A DNA stretch of 64,000 bases, from the NCBI RefSeq assembly GCF_037152535.1, contig NZ_JBBCMA010000007.1, positions 143,216 through 207,215 of the forward strand, in the 5' to 3' direction. Below, piece after piece: positions 58,583-64,000 of this stretch. The number at the start of each line of letters is the position of its first letter. The stretch's first letter is position 1. The notes under the pieces are model-generated. The model was not told where the DNA came from. It saw only the letters and a program-made list of their open reading frames with translations, and did no database searches. Source of the DNA: Leclercia sp. AS011 (GTDB lineage: Bacteria; Pseudomonadota; Gammaproteobacteria; Enterobacterales; Enterobacteriaceae). Both the position numbers and the translations under genes were made by a program.

Positions 58583-59305
58583 ATGACCAGGTCGCTTTTA
58601 ACCAACGAAACCAGCGAACTTGACCTGCTGGATCAACGTCCTTTCGATCAGACCGATTTCGATATTCTGAAATCCTACGAGGCGGTAGTGGACGGGTTAG
58701 CGATGCTCATTGGGTCCCACTGCGAAATCGTATTGCACTCCCTGCAAGATCTGAAATGTTCTGCCATCCGCATTGCCAATGGTGAGCATACTGGCCGTAA
58801 AATTGGCTCGCCAATCACCGACCTTGCACTGCGTATGCTGCACGACATGACCGGCGCGGACAGCAGCGTCTCAAAATGTTATTTCACCCGCGCCAAGAGC
58901 GGTGTCCTGATGAAGTCCGTGACGATTGCCATCCGCAACCGCGATCATCGGGTGATTGGTCTGCTGTGCATCAACATGAACCTCGATGTGCCGTTCTCCC
59001 AAATCATGAACACCTTTATTCCACCAGAAACGCCGGATGTCGGATCCTCCGTTAACTTCGCCTCCTCGGTTGAAGACCTCGTCACCCAGACGTTGGAATT
59101 CACCATCGAAGAGGTCAATGCCGATCGCAATGTGTCTAACAATGCCAAGAATCGCCAGATCGTGCTTAACCTCTATGAAAAAGGCATTTTCGATATCAAA
59201 GATGCGATTAACCAGGTGGCCGACCGTCTGAATATCTCGAAACACACGGTGTATCTCTATATCCGTCAGTTCAAAAGCGGCGATTTCCTGGGACACGAGA
59301 AGTAA
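58583..59305 (+). CDS. yheO: YheO-family transcriptional regulator
   Basis: YheO is a predicted DNA-binding regulator of 240 residues. An N-terminal YheO/PAS-like domain (about 30-145) holds [13 protein letters not shown] and the phrase [16 protein letters not shown]-terminal helix-turn-helix (about 185-230) has [20 protein letters not shown]. The ligand and targets are not known. Its stop overlaps the tusD start by 1 bp, so it is the first gene of the yheO-tusDCB unit. Confidence 0.92.
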   Translation: MTRSLLTNETSELDLLDQRPFDQTDFDILKSYEAVVDGLAMLIGSHCEIVLHSLQDLKCSAIRIANGEHTGRKIGSPITDLALRMLHDMTGADSSVSKCYFTRAKSGVLMKSVTIAIRNRDHRVIGLLCINMNLDVPFSQIMNTFIPPETPDVGSSVNFASSVEDLVTQTLEFTIEEVNADRNVSNNAKNRQIVLNLYEKGIFDIKDAINQVADRLNISKHTVYLYIRQFKSGDFLGHEK

Positions 59306-59691
59306 TGCGTTTCGCATTAATGGTGACAGGCCCGGCTTACGGTACCCAGCAGGCCAGCAGTGCGTTGCAGTTTGCGCGTGCACTGCTGGAGGCAGGACAC
59401 GAGCTGGTTAGCGTCTTTTTTTATCGGGAAGGTGTGTATAACGCCAACCTGCTGACGTCTCCCGCCTCTGATGAGTTTGACCTGGTGCGCGCGTGGCAAG
59501 CGCTACATGAGCAGCACGGGGTTGAACTGCACATCTGTGTGGCGGCGGCGCTACGTCGCGGCGTGAGCGATGCGAATGAAGCCCAGCGCCTGGGTCTGCC
59601 CGCTGCCAATCTTAATGACGGCTTTTCACTCAGCGGCCTCGGTGCGCTGGCACAAGCCGCATTAACCTGCGATCGAATGGTGCAATTCTGA
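59305..59691 (+). CDS. tusD: Sulfur relay protein TusD
   Basis: TusD receives persulfide sulfur from TusA and passes it via TusE to MnmA for 2-thiolation of tRNA wobble uridines. The 128-residue DsrE-fold protein carries the active cysteine at residue 78 ([13 protein letters not shown]), the position known in E. coli. It is translationally coupled to yheO and tusC by 1-bp overlaps. Confidence 0.96.
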   Translation: MRFALMVTGPAYGTQQASSALQFARALLEAGHELVSVFFYREGVYNANLLTSPASDEFDLVRAWQALHEQHGVELHICVAAALRRGVSDANEAQRLGLPAANLNDGFSLSGLGALAQAALTCDRMVQF

Positions 59692-60050
59692 TGAACCGCG
59701 TGGCTTTTGTCTTTACCTCTGCTCCCCATGGCAGTGCCGCCGGAAGGGAAGGGCTGGATGCGCTCCTGGCGACCTCTGCGCTGACGGAAGAGATCGGTGT
59801 TTTCTTCATTGGCGACGGTGTGTTTCAACTGCTTGCCGGTCAGCAGCCGCAGGTGGTGCTGGCGCGCGACTACATCGCGACCTTTAAAGTCCTGCCGCTG
59901 TATGACATCGAGACGTTTTACGTCTGTGCCGCCTCCCTGCAGGCGCGCGGTCTGAGTGAAAACACGCCCCTGGTGCTCGACGCCACCCTGGTTGCGCCGG
60001 AGGTGTTGCGTGAGCATCTCTCCCACTTCGACACCATCCTGACTTTCTGA
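59691..60050 (+). CDS. tusC: Sulfur relay protein TusC
   Basis: TusC is the second DsrE-like subunit of the TusBCD complex used in mnm5s2U tRNA modification. The 119-residue protein opens with [20 protein letters not shown], typical of the family, and is structural rather than catalytic. It starts at 59691 on the TGATG overlap with tusD and lies 7 bp before tusB. Confidence 0.94.
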   Translation: MNRVAFVFTSAPHGSAAGREGLDALLATSALTEEIGVFFIGDGVFQLLAGQQPQVVLARDYIATFKVLPLYDIETFYVCAASLQARGLSENTPLVLDATLVAPEVLREHLSHFDTILTF

Positions 60051-60057
60051 GGCCGTC

Positions 60058-60345
60058 ATGCTCCATACTCTGAGCCGCTCCCCGTGGCAATGCGACATCG
60101 AAAGCCTGCTAAGCATGGTGCGTGAAGGCGATGCGCTGCTGCTTATCCAGGATGGCGTTCTGGCGGCGGTAGAAGGCAGCCGCTTTGTTGATATTCTCAG
60201 TAATGCCCCCATCTCTGTCTCTGCGCTTAAAGATGACATCGATGCCCGCGGTCTTGCTGGTCAAATTTCAGCCAAAATTAACGTGGTTAGCTATACTGAT
60301 TTCGTTAATCTGGCCGTCCAGCACACTGGTCACATGAACTGGTGA
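60058..60345 (+). CDS. tusB: Sulfur relay protein TusB
   Basis: TusB is the smallest subunit (95 residues) of TusBCD. It opens MLHTLSRSPW as in E. coli and contains GDALLLIQDGVLAAVEGS. It precedes the str promoter by 21 bp, so the tus genes end just before the ribosomal operon. Confidence 0.93.
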   Translation: MLHTLSRSPWQCDIESLLSMVREGDALLLIQDGVLAAVEGSRFVDILSNAPISVSALKDDIDARGLAGQISAKINVVSYTDFVNLAVQHTGHMNW

Positions 60346-60366
60346 TACGAGATCGCTGTATATTTC

Positions 60367-61411
<1,045 letters not shown>

Positions 61412-61435
61412 TCCCTTCGGAGTATTAGTCACCAG

Positions 61436-61461
61436 GCGGGCGCTTCAGCGAAGCAGCCCGC
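61436..61461 (+). other. Hairpin in the rpsG-fusA gap
   Basis: GCGGGC-GCTTC pairs with GAAGC-A-GCCCGC around an AGC loop: 11 base pairs with one bulged A. Only three T residues follow, so it is more likely a message-stability or coupling structure than a terminator. Confidence 0.6.
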
Positions 61462-61495
61462 TTTGGGTTACTTAACTGAACGCCTAAAAAGATAA

Positions 61496-64000
<2,505 letters not shown>

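Overview
The window is a 64-kb stretch of chromosome from a member of the Enterobacteriaceae. The gene order from feoB to tufA is the conserved backbone seen around ompB, dam, crp and the str operon in E. coli and its relatives. Most proteins align almost residue for residue with my memory of the E. coli K-12 versions. The malonate decarboxylase cluster between yheT and yheS points to the Enterobacter/Klebsiella/Leclercia/Lelliottia side of the family rather than to Escherichia. So does a cytosine deaminase gene beside nirB, and the absence of yhgE and of the frl/yhfS-Z block. I cannot name the species from the sequence alone. I found no tRNA, rRNA, CRISPR array, insertion sequence, integrase or prophage.

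Layout. Positions 1-3860 (minus strand): 5' part of feoB, feoA, tex and greB. 4088-6150 (plus): ompR-envZ. 6240-12422 (minus): pckA, hslO, hslR, yrfG and igaA. Then nudE (+), mrcA (-) and the hofMNOPQ cluster (+). 19592-25991 (plus): aroK, aroB, damX, dam, rpe, gph and trpS. 26091-31529 (minus): yhfL and nirB-nirD-nirC-cysG read toward the left. Then codA (+) converges on tsgA (-). 34554-37896 (plus): ppiA, yhfG-fic, pabA and argD. 37931-43600: yhfK (-), crp (-), yhfA (+), prkB, yheU and yheT (-). 43828-51810: the accessory malonate cluster mdcABCDEFGH (+) with mdcR (-). 51826-64000: yheS (-), kefGB, yheV and slyD (+), slyX (-), fkpA, yheO, tusDCB, rpsL, rpsG, fusA and the 5' part of tufA.

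How the genes work together. FeoAB imports ferrous iron. OmpR-EnvZ senses envelope and osmotic conditions, with IgaA as a further envelope regulator. NirBDC with CysG (siroheme supply) reduces nitrite to ammonium, and codA releases ammonium from cytosine next door. AroKB, PabA, ArgD and TrpS belong to amino-acid and folate metabolism. The mdc genes encode a complete biotin-independent malonate decarboxylase: the alpha, beta, gamma and acyl-carrier subunits, prosthetic-group synthesis and transfer (MdcB, MdcG), malonyl loading (MdcH), a transporter (MdcF) and a LysR-type regulator (MdcR). The right end is the translation cluster: TusDCB for tRNA 2-thiolation, then S12, S7, EF-G and EF-Tu.

Regulatory signals visible in the DNA include a perfect FNR site and a 7-2-7 NarL/NarP site upstream of nirB, spaced exactly 28 bp apart; a pair of ARG-box-like elements before argD; CRP sites before pckA, ppiA and crp; a 17-bp-spaced sigma-70 promoter for the str operon; several strong terminators; and four REP-like palindromes. 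I saw no clearly undescribed multigene system. The best leads are the geometry of mdcR (15 bp behind yheS and overlapping the tail of mdcH), the solitary codA with its inverted-repeat-rich promoter region, the YhfG-Fic pair with a degenerate Fic motif, and hairpins around hofM, mdcE-mdcF and fusA.
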